From assembly GCA_011052165.1 (NCBI GenBank), contig DRJN01000086.1:1-8169 (forward strand): a stretch of 8,169 nt of DNA, given 5' to 3'. This stretch comes from Gammaproteobacteria bacterium (GTDB lineage Bacteria > Pseudomonadota > Gammaproteobacteria > UBA6429 > Thiohalophilaceae). The position numbers and the translations under genes were made by a program. A model generated the notes under the pieces. That model was not told the DNA's origin. It did no database searches and worked only from the letters and a program-made list of their open reading frames with translations. This document shows, in pieces, positions 1 through 6,625 of this stretch (position 1 is the stretch's first letter; each line of letters opens with the position of its first letter).

Positions 1-211
1 CACAATGTGCCGCCCAGTGATCGGCCTCCTCGGCAAGACCGTGATTGACATGCAGAGCAGATATGACCGTCGCAGGGAGTTGATCCTGGATTGCCGCGAG
101 GGCATGCAACAACACATGGGAATCGCAGCCGCCGCTATAGGCCACCCGGTAATGCCGGGCAGGAGGAAATTGTTTTAATTGAGCCAGTAGAGCATTAAGC
201 AGGGAACTCAT
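1..211 (-). CDS. tilS: tRNA(Ile)-lysidine synthetase TilS, N-terminal part (cut by left edge)
   Basis: TilS uses ATP to attach lysine to C34 of the minor tRNA(Ile) with anticodon CAU, converting the wobble base to lysidine so that the tRNA reads AUA and is charged with isoleucine. It acts in the cytoplasm and is usually essential. Only the first 70 codons are present. They show the PP-loop ATP-pyrophosphatase signature SGGCDS (residues 26-31) in the context AYSGGCDSHVLLH, then HVNHGL (54-59), both typical of TilS. The start is the ATG whose complement lies at 209-211, preceded closely by an AAGGG that could serve as ribosome binding site. The gene follows accA by 160 bp on the same strand, an arrangement common in gammaproteobacteria. 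The other PP-loop tRNA enzymes, such as MnmA and TtcA, fit the HVNHGL context less well. Confidence 0.9.
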   Translation of the reverse strand, partial: MSSLLNALLAQLKQFPPARHYRVAYSGGCDSHVLLHALAAIQDQLPATVISALHVNHGLAEEADHWAAHC

Positions 212-232
212 TACCCTTATCCAGAACTACAA

Positions 233-267
233 TGTAGGTTGGGCTAAGCAAAGCGAAGCCCAACAGG
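233..267. repeat. REP-like palindromic element, copy 1
   Basis: A hairpin-forming sequence between accA and tilS. GTTGGGCT (238-245) is complementary to AGCCCAAC (257-264), with an 11-nt centre rich in AAGC/GCGAAG. Sequences of the type GTTGGGCTTCGCTTTGC followed by CAGCCCAACCTACA are dispersed extragenic repeats in many proteobacterial genomes (general knowledge). No U-run follows on the minus-strand transcript, so it does not look like a classical intrinsic terminator, although the hairpin could stabilise the accA 3' end. Confidence 0.65.
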
Positions 268-298
268 TACTTTCGGTTGCCTGAAATTATACGGCCAC

Positions 299-331
299 TT
301 GTTGGGCTTCGTTTCACTTCATCGCAACCTC
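299..331. repeat. REP-like element, copy 2 (inverted, diverged)
   Basis: An inverted and decayed copy of the element at 233-267. Its reverse complement reads AGGTTGCGATGAAGTGAAAC and then GAAGCCCAACA. It therefore keeps the AGGTTG and GAAGCCCAACA ends of copy 1, while the middle has diverged. The two copies face each other across about 35 bp, and their conserved GAAGCCCAACA blocks could pair to form a larger hairpin in the accA-tilS transcript. Confidence 0.55.
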
Positions 332-371
332 TTTCTACCTGTTTTTTTGATAAACTGTTCAACACCAGAAC

Positions 372-1328
372 CTATTCGGTGTAGTTACCGTAACTGAGCA
401 GTTTTTCATAACGCTGGTCCAGTAACTTATCCAATCCAACAGATTCCAGCGTTTCCAGACTTTCCAGCAGCGCCGCTTTAACATTGGCGGCGGTCATATC
501 AATATCCCGGTGCGCCCCCCCCAGCGGTTCATTGATAATGGCGTCAACCAGGCCCAGTTCTTTCAGACGCGGTGCGGTCAGGCCCATCGCTTCGGCCGCG
601 TCGGCCGCCTTGTCGGCACTCTTCCATAAAATAGAGGCACAGCCTTCCGGTGAGATGACGGAATAGGTGCTGTACTGCATCATCAGCAGACGATCGCCTA
701 CGCCAATGGCCAACGCGCCGCCGGAACCGCCCTCGCCAATCACGGTACTGATGATGGGGGTCTTCAACTGGGACAGGATCAGCAGGTTGCGGGCAATCGC
801 TTCACTCTGGCCCCGTTCTTCCGCCCCCAGACCGGGATAGGCACCGGGGGTATCGATAAACGTCAGCAGGGGCAGTTTGAATCGTTCCGCCATAGTGAAC
901 AGGCGCTGGGCTTTGCGGTAACCTTCCGGGCGCGGCATGCCGAAGTTGCGGCGAATTTTTTCCCGGGTATCCCGACCTTTCTGCTGCCCCATAACCAGCA
1001 CCGGTTTGCCCTCCAGGCGTGCCAGCCCGGCCGCGATCGCGGCATCATCGGCAAAGGCGCGATCGCCGTGCAGCTCATCAAAATCAGTGAAAATACGTTC
1101 AACGTAGTCCAGAAAATAGGGACGCTGGGGATGCCGGGCCAACTGCGCAATCTGTGCGGATTGCAGACTGGAAAAAATAGATTCCGTCAGTTCGCGGCTC
1201 TTGCTCTGCAGACGGCTGATTTCCTCGCTGATATTAATCTCGTTGTCAGAACCCACATAACGCAGTTCTTCAATTTTCGCTTCCAGCTCCGCGATAGGTT
1301 GTTCAAAATCCAGAAAATTCAGGTTCAT
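372..1328 (-). CDS. accA: Acetyl-CoA carboxylase, carboxyltransferase subunit alpha (AccA)
   Basis: With AccD this forms the alpha2-beta2 carboxyltransferase that moves the carboxyl group from carboxybiotin on AccB to acetyl-CoA. The product, malonyl-CoA, is the first committed step of fatty acid synthesis in the cytoplasm. The protein is 318 residues, close to the 319 of E. coli AccA. It opens with MNLNFLDFEQPIAELEAKIEEL, a helical N-terminal segment (about 1-60). The crotonase-like carboxyltransferase core follows, with FDELHGDRAF (83-92), GRDTREKIRRNFGMPRPEGYRKA (118-140), FIDTPGAYPG (157-166), GEGGSGGALAIGVGD (198-212) and ISPEGCASILW (225-235). The start is the ATG complementary to 1326-1328, and the reading frame is intact to a TAG stop. 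In many gammaproteobacteria dnaE lies upstream of accA. Here the upstream neighbour is the end of a wsp operon, so accA probably has its own promoter (see 1383-1412). tilS follows downstream. Confidence 0.97.
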   Translation of the reverse strand: MNLNFLDFEQPIAELEAKIEELRYVGSDNEINISEEISRLQSKSRELTESIFSSLQSAQIAQLARHPQRPYFLDYVERIFTDFDELHGDRAFADDAAIAAGLARLEGKPVLVMGQQKGRDTREKIRRNFGMPRPEGYRKAQRLFTMAERFKLPLLTFIDTPGAYPGLGAEERGQSEAIARNLLILSQLKTPIISTVIGEGGSGGALAIGVGDRLLMMQYSTYSVISPEGCASILWKSADKAADAAEAMGLTAPRLKELGLVDAIINEPLGGAHRDIDMTAANVKAALLESLETLESVGLDKLLDQRYEKLLSYGNYTE

Positions 1329-1382
1329 AAAATACCCGGCACAGTCAAAACAGAATTCAGGGGGGAAACGATAAGAACCCGG

Positions 1383-1412
1383 ATCATACCGTATATTCTA
1401 CGAGCGGGCCAA
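1383..1412 (-). promoter_or_regulatory. Putative sigma70 promoter of accA
   Basis: Read on the minus strand, TTGGCC (1412-1407) lies 18 bp upstream of TATGAT (1388-1383). The -10 matches TATAAT at five of six positions and the -35 matches TTGACA at four of six. It would start transcription about 45-50 bp upstream of the accA ATG. It lies just downstream of the inverted repeat at 1414-1473. This is a motif reading only; no transcript evidence is available. Confidence 0.4.
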
Positions 1413-1413
1413 A

Positions 1414-1473
1414 CTAGTGCAGTGTCCTGAATAGTATGCCTATTAAGACATACTATTCAGGACACTACACTAG
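1414..1473. repeat. 60-bp palindromic element, possible MITE or transposon-end remnant
   Basis: Two 25-bp arms (1414-1438 and 1449-1473) are inverted repeats of each other with one mismatch (C1420 against A1467). They are separated by 10 nt (CCTATTAAGA), of which two more bases on each side can pair. The arms contain AGTGTCCTGAATAGTATG and its complement. Both outer ends read CTAG, so TA dinucleotides frame the unit, as expected for IS630/Tc1-type target duplication; this interpretation is inference. It lies 25 bp past the wspR stop and immediately upstream of the putative accA -35. As RNA it would form a very stable hairpin after wspR, but only a short T-run follows on the minus strand, so intrinsic termination is possible but not clear. 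Confidence 0.8.
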
Positions 1474-1498
1474 AGTCTTTTGCACTTATCCATTTGGC

Positions 1499-2542
1499 TC
1501 AACGGGGTGCGGGCGCCCGGCAGACCCGGTTACGGCCTTCCTCCTTCGCCTCATACAGAGCCTGGTCGGCGGCGCTGATCAGCAATCCCGAGACCATTCC
1601 CGGGGCGGGGATCATGGTCGCCACGCCCATGCTGAACGTGACGACATCGCTGACCTTGGACAGCTCATGTTTTATTTTCAGTTCCCTGACGCTGGCGCAG
1701 AGTTTCTCCGCAATGATCATGGCGCTTTCCACCGGGGTATTGGGTAGGATCAGCACAAATTCCTCGCCGCCATAACGGGCCACCAGATCGCCGGGACGGC
1801 AAATGGTTTTTTGCAGCGCCGCTGATACCTGTTTGAGGCAGTCGTCTCCGCCCTGGTGTCCATAGTTATCATTGAAGAGCTTGAAAAAATCGATATCCGT
1901 CATGATCAGTGACAACATCGTCTGTTCCCGGTCGGCGCGCCGCCATTCGGCTTCAAGCACCTGATCGAAATGGCGGCGGTTGGCAATCCCGGTGAGACCG
2001 TCCTGGGAAGACAGGCGATCCAGTTCCTCGTTCTGTAACTGCAACTGCGCGTTGGCCTCTTCCAACTGCTTCTGCATATTGTGCAGTTCCGCAAACGCAG
2101 CATCGCGTTCCATCTGAGCCATAAAACTGCGGGAATGGGCCTGAATACGGGCAATCAGCTCTACCTTGTCCGGAAGCTTGACCAGGTAGTCTGTCGCGCC
2201 ATTGTTGAAGGCATCGCTTTTTATTTTGGGATCCTCCCGGGTTGACAGCACGATGACCGGAATATTCCGGGTCGCCGGATGATTACGGTAAAAACGCACC
2301 AGGGTCATGCCATCAACGCCCGGCATCACCAGATCCTGGAGAATGGTGGTCGCGCCGATATCCGCTGCCGTCTGGATGGCAGCCTTGGGATCGCTGCAAT
2401 AATGGAAGTCCATATCCTCATCTACCAGCATGCGGCGTATGCCTTCGGCAACCATGGCCTGATCATCTACCAGCAACACCACGATCCGGCTTGCCCGTTC
2501 CTCAAACAGGAGGGACTCTGTGGATGTCTCCGCCCGGCTCAT
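1499..2542 (-). CDS. wspR: Diguanylate cyclase response regulator WspR (receiver-GGDEF)
   Basis: This output protein of the Wsp pathway makes cyclic di-GMP from two GTP when its receiver is phosphorylated by WspE. The product is 347 residues, the same size class as Pseudomonas WspR. The receiver domain spans about 20-135, with acidic residues D26 and D27, the phosphoacceptor D70 in ILQDLVMPGVDG, and LSTREDPK and DYLVKLP following. A coiled-coil stalk (about 141-178, rich in Q, E and L) leads to the GGDEF domain (about 178-342) with DGLTGIANRRHFD, an intact GGEEF active site (258-262) and an RPGD inhibitory I-site (249-252), suggesting product feedback. The start chosen is the ATG at 2542-2540, which overlaps the wspF stop as ATGA and follows a G-rich stretch (2554-2546) able to act as ribosome binding site. 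An in-frame start 47 codons further upstream lies inside wspF and gives a non-homologous extension. Last gene of the operon. Confidence 0.95.
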   Translation of the reverse strand: MSRAETSTESLLFEERASRIVVLLVDDQAMVAEGIRRMLVDEDMDFHYCSDPKAAIQTAADIGATTILQDLVMPGVDGMTLVRFYRNHPATRNIPVIVLSTREDPKIKSDAFNNGATDYLVKLPDKVELIARIQAHSRSFMAQMERDAAFAELHNMQKQLEEANAQLQLQNEELDRLSSQDGLTGIANRRHFDQVLEAEWRRADREQTMLSLIMTDIDFFKLFNDNYGHQGGDDCLKQVSAALQKTICRPGDLVARYGGEEFVLILPNTPVESAMIIAEKLCASVRELKIKHELSKVSDVVTFSMGVATMIPAPGMVSGLLISAADQALYEAKEEGRNRVCRAPAPR

Positions 2543-3591
2543 ACACCGCCCCCCATGTCCAGCTGGCGTTCTGTGACAGCCGGAAAACGTTGAACCAGCA
2601 CCTGTGCGATCTGCTCCAGCGATAGAATTTCCACGGCCGCATCCAGCCGCGCCGCCGCCCTGGGCATGCCATAGACTGAACAACTGGCCTCATCCTGTGC
2701 GATAGTATGAAAACCACGTCTGCGCAGGGCCAGCAATCCCTGCGCCCCATCCCGGCCCATCCCGGTGAGCAATACGCCGGTGACGTCAGCAGACCAACGC
2801 AGGGCCACGCTTTCAAAAAATACGGTCACCGAAGGCCGGTAAGGATAATCCTGTGGATCCGACGCATAGTCCAGGCAACCGGATTCCCTAAGAACAAGAT
2901 GATCCTGACCACCGGCGATCAGTACCTGCCCGCTTTGCGGGAAATCACCCCGGCGTGCCCGCCGTACCGGTAGACTGGTCTGGAGGTTCAACCACTCGGC
3001 AAAGCTGTCGGTAAACTGCTCATCCACATGCTGCACAATGACCACCGCGGCGGAAAAGTCCTGCGGAAAACGGCAGAGGATGGCGGCCAGCGCCGCCGGT
3101 CCACCCGTGGAGGCGCCCATCGCCAACAGTGGCGGCATTGCCGCTGATTTCGGAGCATGCGCAACGGGCGGGGGCAGGGGTATGGGTGCTTTATGACCGG
3201 CAATGAGGCGACCGATGGTCCTGAGTTTCAGGAGCAGTGCCTCGCGTCCCTCCCCCCCGCCCGATGCGCCCAGTACAGGCGTATTGACGGCATCCAGGGC
3301 GCCGGCGCCCATGGCCTCGAATACCTTGCCGGCATTGCCGGTAACCGTGGACGTCACCACCAGGATGGCGCAGGGCGATGCCGCCATAATCTGCCGGGTC
3401 GCTTCCACACCATCCATCACCGGCATGATCAGATCCATCAAAATAACATCGGGACACACCTGGGCACATTGCTTTACCGCCTCCGCCCCATCATAGGCGA
3501 CCCAGGTCAACCGGTATTCAGGGATCGACGTAACCACCCGGCGCAGACTTTCCACCGCCATTTTCGTGTCATTGACAATCGCTATTCTCAT
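2539..3591 (-). CDS. wspF: Chemoreceptor methylesterase WspF (CheB family)
   Basis: CheB-family protein-glutamate methylesterase that removes methyl groups from the WspA receptor and so damps signalling. In Pseudomonas, loss of WspF leaves the pathway locked on with high cyclic di-GMP (established knowledge). The protein has 350 residues. The N-terminal receiver (about 1-120) starts MRIAIVNDTKMAVESLRR, characteristic of WspF, with phosphoacceptor D53 in LMDLIMPVMDG. A Pro/Ala-rich linker (about 134-153) leads to the catalytic domain (about 154-340). Its triad is visible: S161 in GASTGGPAAL, H188 in QHVDEQF and D281 in TGMGRDGAQG. The receiver has N7-D8 in place of the usual acidic pair, and N103 in VNTP where receivers normally carry a conserved lysine. 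The ATG at 3591-3589 follows the wspE stop by 38 bp and has no strong ribosome binding site. The stop overlaps the wspR start by 4 bp, suggesting translational coupling. Confidence 0.95.
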   Translation of the reverse strand: MRIAIVNDTKMAVESLRRVVTSIPEYRLTWVAYDGAEAVKQCAQVCPDVILMDLIMPVMDGVEATRQIMAASPCAILVVTSTVTGNAGKVFEAMGAGALDAVNTPVLGASGGGEGREALLLKLRTIGRLIAGHKAPIPLPPPVAHAPKSAAMPPLLAMGASTGGPAALAAILCRFPQDFSAAVVIVQHVDEQFTDSFAEWLNLQTSLPVRRARRGDFPQSGQVLIAGGQDHLVLRESGCLDYASDPQDYPYRPSVTVFFESVALRWSADVTGVLLTGMGRDGAQGLLALRRRGFHTIAQDEASCSVYGMPRAAARLDAAVEILSLEQIAQVLVQRFPAVTERQLDMGGGV

Positions 3592-3629
3592 CCGGAGCGT
3601 CCATTGTTATTCATTGTTTATAGCCATAT

Positions 3630-5954
3630 TCAGACCTCACCGATAAGATCCCGCACGGCATCCAGCAGGGTCTCATCATGGAAACTGCCCTTGGTCAGGT
3701 AGTAGTCAGCACCCGCCCTCAGGCCACGAATTCGATCTTCTTCCCGATCTTTGTAGGAGACGATCATCACTGGCGTCGCTTTCAGGCCCGGATCTTTTTT
3801 CATCCGTTCAACAAATTCAAAACCGTTCATGCGCGGCATGTCGATATCGCTGATCACCAGATCGTATTTGCCCGTGCGCACGGCATTCCAGCCATCCATT
3901 CCGTCCACCGCCACCTCAACCGAGTAGCCTCTGGCTTCCAGCATCCCGCGTTCGACCTCACGCACCGTGATGGAGTCATCCACCACCAGGACACGTTTGC
4001 CGGGTTTGGCCGCGTCGTCGGCCTGAACCGAACGGCTGATTTTATCCAGCCGTCCACCGGAAACGACGATGTCGATGGAGCGCAACAGATCATCCACATC
4101 CAGGATCAGACACAGGCTCCCATCATCCAGAATGGCCCCGGCGCTAATATCCCTGATCTTGCCCAGCCGGGGATCCAGTGGCTGCACTACCAGGTTGCGT
4201 TCACCCAGAAAACGATCGACCACCACCCCATAACAGTTCAGCCGTTCGCCCAGCATCACTACAGCAGCCTCCTCCTCTTCCAATACTGGCACGTCCAACT
4301 CCAGGATCTGGTGCGCAGAAACCAGTCCAACGTGCTGGCTGCCATGGGTGAAATACTGGCGTCCCTCCAGCAACTCGATTTTTTTACGAGGCAGCTTCAG
4401 GGTGTGTTCAATCCGCGCCAGGGGAAACGCATAGGGTTCACCGGCGATCTCGACCAACAGAGCCCGGATCACCGACAGAGTAAGCGGCAACTGCAAATGA
4501 AAACGCATGCCTTTGCCCGGCTCCGACGTAGCCCGCACCACACCGCGCATTTCCTGCACCACACTATGCACCACGTCCAGCCCCACCCCGCGGCCTGAAA
4601 TTTCCGTCACATCATCACGGGTGGAAAACCCGGGTAGAAACAGGAATTCCATCAACTCACTTTCCATCATGTCAGCCGCCATTCTTTCACTGACCATTTT
4701 TTTCTTGACAATTTTCCCACGCAAACTTTCCAGATCGATGCCCCGGCCATCGTCCTCGACGCTAATGGATAGCATGCCCGAGCTGTGTTGTGCTTCGAGG
4801 CAGAGTGTCGCCTGTTCCGGCTTACCCGCCTGCTGCCGAAAGACTGGATCCTCAATACCATGATCGATCGCATTGCGCAGCAAATGGTTGAGTGGCGCCT
4901 CGATTTTCGCCAGGATCTCGCGATCCACCGGCGTCGTCTGGCCACGAATAATAAAGTTAACGTTCTTGCCCAGAGAACGCGCTACGTCGCGCACCATGCG
5001 CTGGAAACCCTGCACCCCATCCATGAATGGCCGCATGCGGCTGCTGATGACCTCACTATTGAGGCGCTTCGCCAACCCCTGGCTGCGGCACTCGTAATCA
5101 TCCAGTTCAGTGATCTGCTCGCTCAGCAGCTCGCGGCAGGTGGCGGCCTTGTGCTGGAGGTCCGTCAACAGGCCGCGAACGTGCTCATCGTCCCCCATGA
5201 CATTGGCCAGTTCATCCAAAGTGGCAATGAGTTCAGCCTGGTGGTGCTTGAGATGCAAGAGAGAAAGACTGAAAGGCCGCAGCCCCTGCGACACTACCTG
5301 CACCTCGCCCGCCAGTCCCATCAACCGGTTCAGGTTTTCCGCCGATACGCGAATAGCGCTATCCCGCACCGCATCCGTCGCGCCTGCCTGTGGCATGGAT
5401 TTCACCTTCGCAACCGGGACGGCAAACGATGGGCTGGTTTGATTTTCGGCTGCTGGCGCGGGTGTTGTTTCAGGTGCCGGTGTGCTTTCCTGCGCAGGTG
5501 CCGTTGAGTCAGATTCCAATGTTGATCCGGCGTTTGCCGTTTCCTCCGGTGCCTCTTCGCCAAGAATGGCTGAGAGCTGATTGACCAGCACCGTCACCTC
5601 CTCCGGCGGGGCGGCGGCTTCTCCTTCTGCTGCGATCAGAACCAGCATATCCACGCTTTTGAGCAGAACATCGACGCGGTCTCCATCCATTCTGATCTCG
5701 CCCTGCTGGGCGGCGACAAAACAGTCCTCCATCACATGGGCCACACGCACTGCGGCATCCACATCGACCATGCGCGCCGCTCCCTTGATCGAATGCGCCG
5801 CACGCATCAGCGCTTCCAGACGCGCCGGTTGCTCCGGATCCTGCTCCAGTTCCAGCAGGCTGTTACTGAGAATCTCCACCTGACTGTCCACTTCCATACG
5901 GAACAGCTCCAGCATGGAGAAATCGCCCAAATTATTGCCGGTTTTATCTGTCAC
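3630..5954 (-). CDS. wspE: Hybrid sensor kinase WspE (CheA-CheY fusion)
   Basis: Cytoplasmic histidine kinase of the Wsp array. It autophosphorylates under control of the receptor and passes the phosphate to WspR and WspF. From the GTG start the product is 774 residues. Domains in order: HPt (about 13-115) with phospho-His H54 in AAHSIKGAAR; an Ala/Pro/Glu/Ser/Thr-rich linker (about 132-190); a dimerisation region starting near IRVSAENLNRLMGLAGEV (201-218); an ATPase domain with N-box LLRNAIDHGIEDP (358-370), G1 DDGRGID (401-407) and GRGVGLDVV (454-462); a CheW-like domain (about 490-630); and a C-terminal receiver with D659/D660, phosphoacceptor D703 in VISDIDMP, S733 and K755. The start is the GTG at 5954-5952, overlapping the wspD stop as GTGA, with an AAGAAG upstream as weak ribosome binding site. 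An ATG 19 codons upstream lies within wspD and gives a poor N-terminus; an internal ATG at codon 14 would clip the start of the HPt. Confidence 0.95.
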   Translation of the reverse strand: MTDKTGNNLGDFSMLELFRMEVDSQVEILSNSLLELEQDPEQPARLEALMRAAHSIKGAARMVDVDAAVRVAHVMEDCFVAAQQGEIRMDGDRVDVLLKSVDMLVLIAAEGEAAAPPEEVTVLVNQLSAILGEEAPEETANAGSTLESDSTAPAQESTPAPETTPAPAAENQTSPSFAVPVAKVKSMPQAGATDAVRDSAIRVSAENLNRLMGLAGEVQVVSQGLRPFSLSLLHLKHHQAELIATLDELANVMGDDEHVRGLLTDLQHKAATCRELLSEQITELDDYECRSQGLAKRLNSEVISSRMRPFMDGVQGFQRMVRDVARSLGKNVNFIIRGQTTPVDREILAKIEAPLNHLLRNAIDHGIEDPVFRQQAGKPEQATLCLEAQHSSGMLSISVEDDGRGIDLESLRGKIVKKKMVSERMAADMMESELMEFLFLPGFSTRDDVTEISGRGVGLDVVHSVVQEMRGVVRATSEPGKGMRFHLQLPLTLSVIRALLVEIAGEPYAFPLARIEHTLKLPRKKIELLEGRQYFTHGSQHVGLVSAHQILELDVPVLEEEEAAVVMLGERLNCYGVVVDRFLGERNLVVQPLDPRLGKIRDISAGAILDDGSLCLILDVDDLLRSIDIVVSGGRLDKISRSVQADDAAKPGKRVLVVDDSITVREVERGMLEARGYSVEVAVDGMDGWNAVRTGKYDLVISDIDMPRMNGFEFVERMKKDPGLKATPVMIVSYKDREEDRIRGLRAGADYYLTKGSFHDETLLDAVRDLIGEV

Positions 5955-6616
5955 TGTAACTTCTTGTTCAGGGAATAAAATAATAACTCGTGATCCAGGC
6001 AGGCGACACACCGGTCCTCCCAGTTCAATACGCCCAGGGTATAGGTGGCCGTAGCTTTGGATACCGTCACAGGAACTCCCCCCAGATTCTCGTCCTGATA
6101 ATGATGGATGCCATGCACCTCGCTGACCGGGAATACAAACTGCCCGTCATCGTGGTGCGCAATAATGATGCGATCAAACACAACATGCTCTCCGACTCGG
6201 GTCAGCGAGACCTTTTCCAACCCCAGGACCTCGCCCAGGGAAACGCAGATCTTCAGCTCGCCGCGAATATTCACCAGACCTTTTACGATGCTGCTGTCAA
6301 CGTGCGGCAAACGGTGAATGGGTTTCATTCTTGCCACCTCGCCGATCAATCTCGAGGCGAGAGCGAACCATTCCTCTCCCAGCCTGAAAATTACCACTGA
6401 GCTATATCCGCCGGGTTGCCGCACCCGTTCTTCACGCGCATAAACCTCGGTCCATTCCTGCTGATACTCAGCGGGAAAATCCTGTTCCAGGATACTGCGG
6501 CTGGCACGGGAATAAACGTCACAGTTATAGCAGTGAATGACCCGTTCCAGTTCGGGGCAGCGTTCGCCAACCCTGGCCCATACCCCGATCCGGTTCCAGC
6601 AATCTTCGATATCCAT
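5951..6616 (-). CDS. wspD: CheW-type coupling protein WspD with Cys-rich N-terminus
   Basis: One of two CheW-family adaptors in the Wsp system, expected to couple WspE to the receptor WspA. The protein has 221 residues, longer than a plain CheW (about 160), because of an N-terminal extension of about 70 residues. The extension carries DCWNRIGVW and four cysteines, C6, C20, C29 and C32, in the pattern C-x13-C-x8-C-x2-C, as in WspD of Pseudomonas, where a similar CW...IGV...CP...HC-x2-C-x-VY block occurs (from memory). The CheW domain covers about 70-215, including VVIFRLGEEWFAL (74-86), HRLPH (101-105) and VKGLVNIRGELK (111-122). The ATG at 6616-6614 lies 9 bp after the wspC stop; the nearby AGG falls partly in the wspC end. 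The stop overlaps the wspE GTG start. Confidence 0.92.
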   Translation of the reverse strand: MDIEDCWNRIGVWARVGERCPELERVIHCYNCDVYSRASRSILEQDFPAEYQQEWTEVYAREERVRQPGGYSSVVIFRLGEEWFALASRLIGEVARMKPIHRLPHVDSSIVKGLVNIRGELKICVSLGEVLGLEKVSLTRVGEHVVFDRIIIAHHDDGQFVFPVSEVHGIHHYQDENLGGVPVTVSKATATYTLGVLNWEDRCVACLDHELLFYSLNKKLQ

Positions 6617-6625
6617 CCGCGCGAC

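Noticed and set aside
1414..1473. Classical intrinsic terminator for wspR
   Set aside because: The hairpin is strong, but the sequence after it on the minus strand has only about three T before GC-rich bases, so I keep it as a palindromic repeat with a possible termination role.
1436..1775. Plus-strand open frames of about 100 codons opposite the end of wspR
   Set aside because: They overlap conserved GGDEF coding sequence on the other strand. One begins within the palindrome, and neither resembles a known protein.
2543..2683. N-terminal extension of the WspR reading frame by 47 codons
   Set aside because: It lies wholly inside wspF in another frame, reads as Gly-rich nonsense, and the internal ATG at 2542 has both an ATGA overlap and a G-rich ribosome site.
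3592..3629. Small leader peptide between wspE and wspF
   Set aside because: The 38-bp gap holds only a six-codon ATG frame without a ribosome binding site; nothing supports it as a gene.
3678..5507. Long plus-strand open frames (306 and 240 codons) opposite wspE
   Set aside because: They are antisense to a gene with complete motifs. Their translations show no recognisable domain and have the Arg/His/Gln-rich look of shadow frames.
5955..6011. Upstream ATG for WspE adding 19 residues
   Set aside because: It overlaps the coding end of wspD by about 60 bp and gives a non-conserved start, while the GTG at 5954 overlaps the wspD stop by 4 bp as is usual in this operon.
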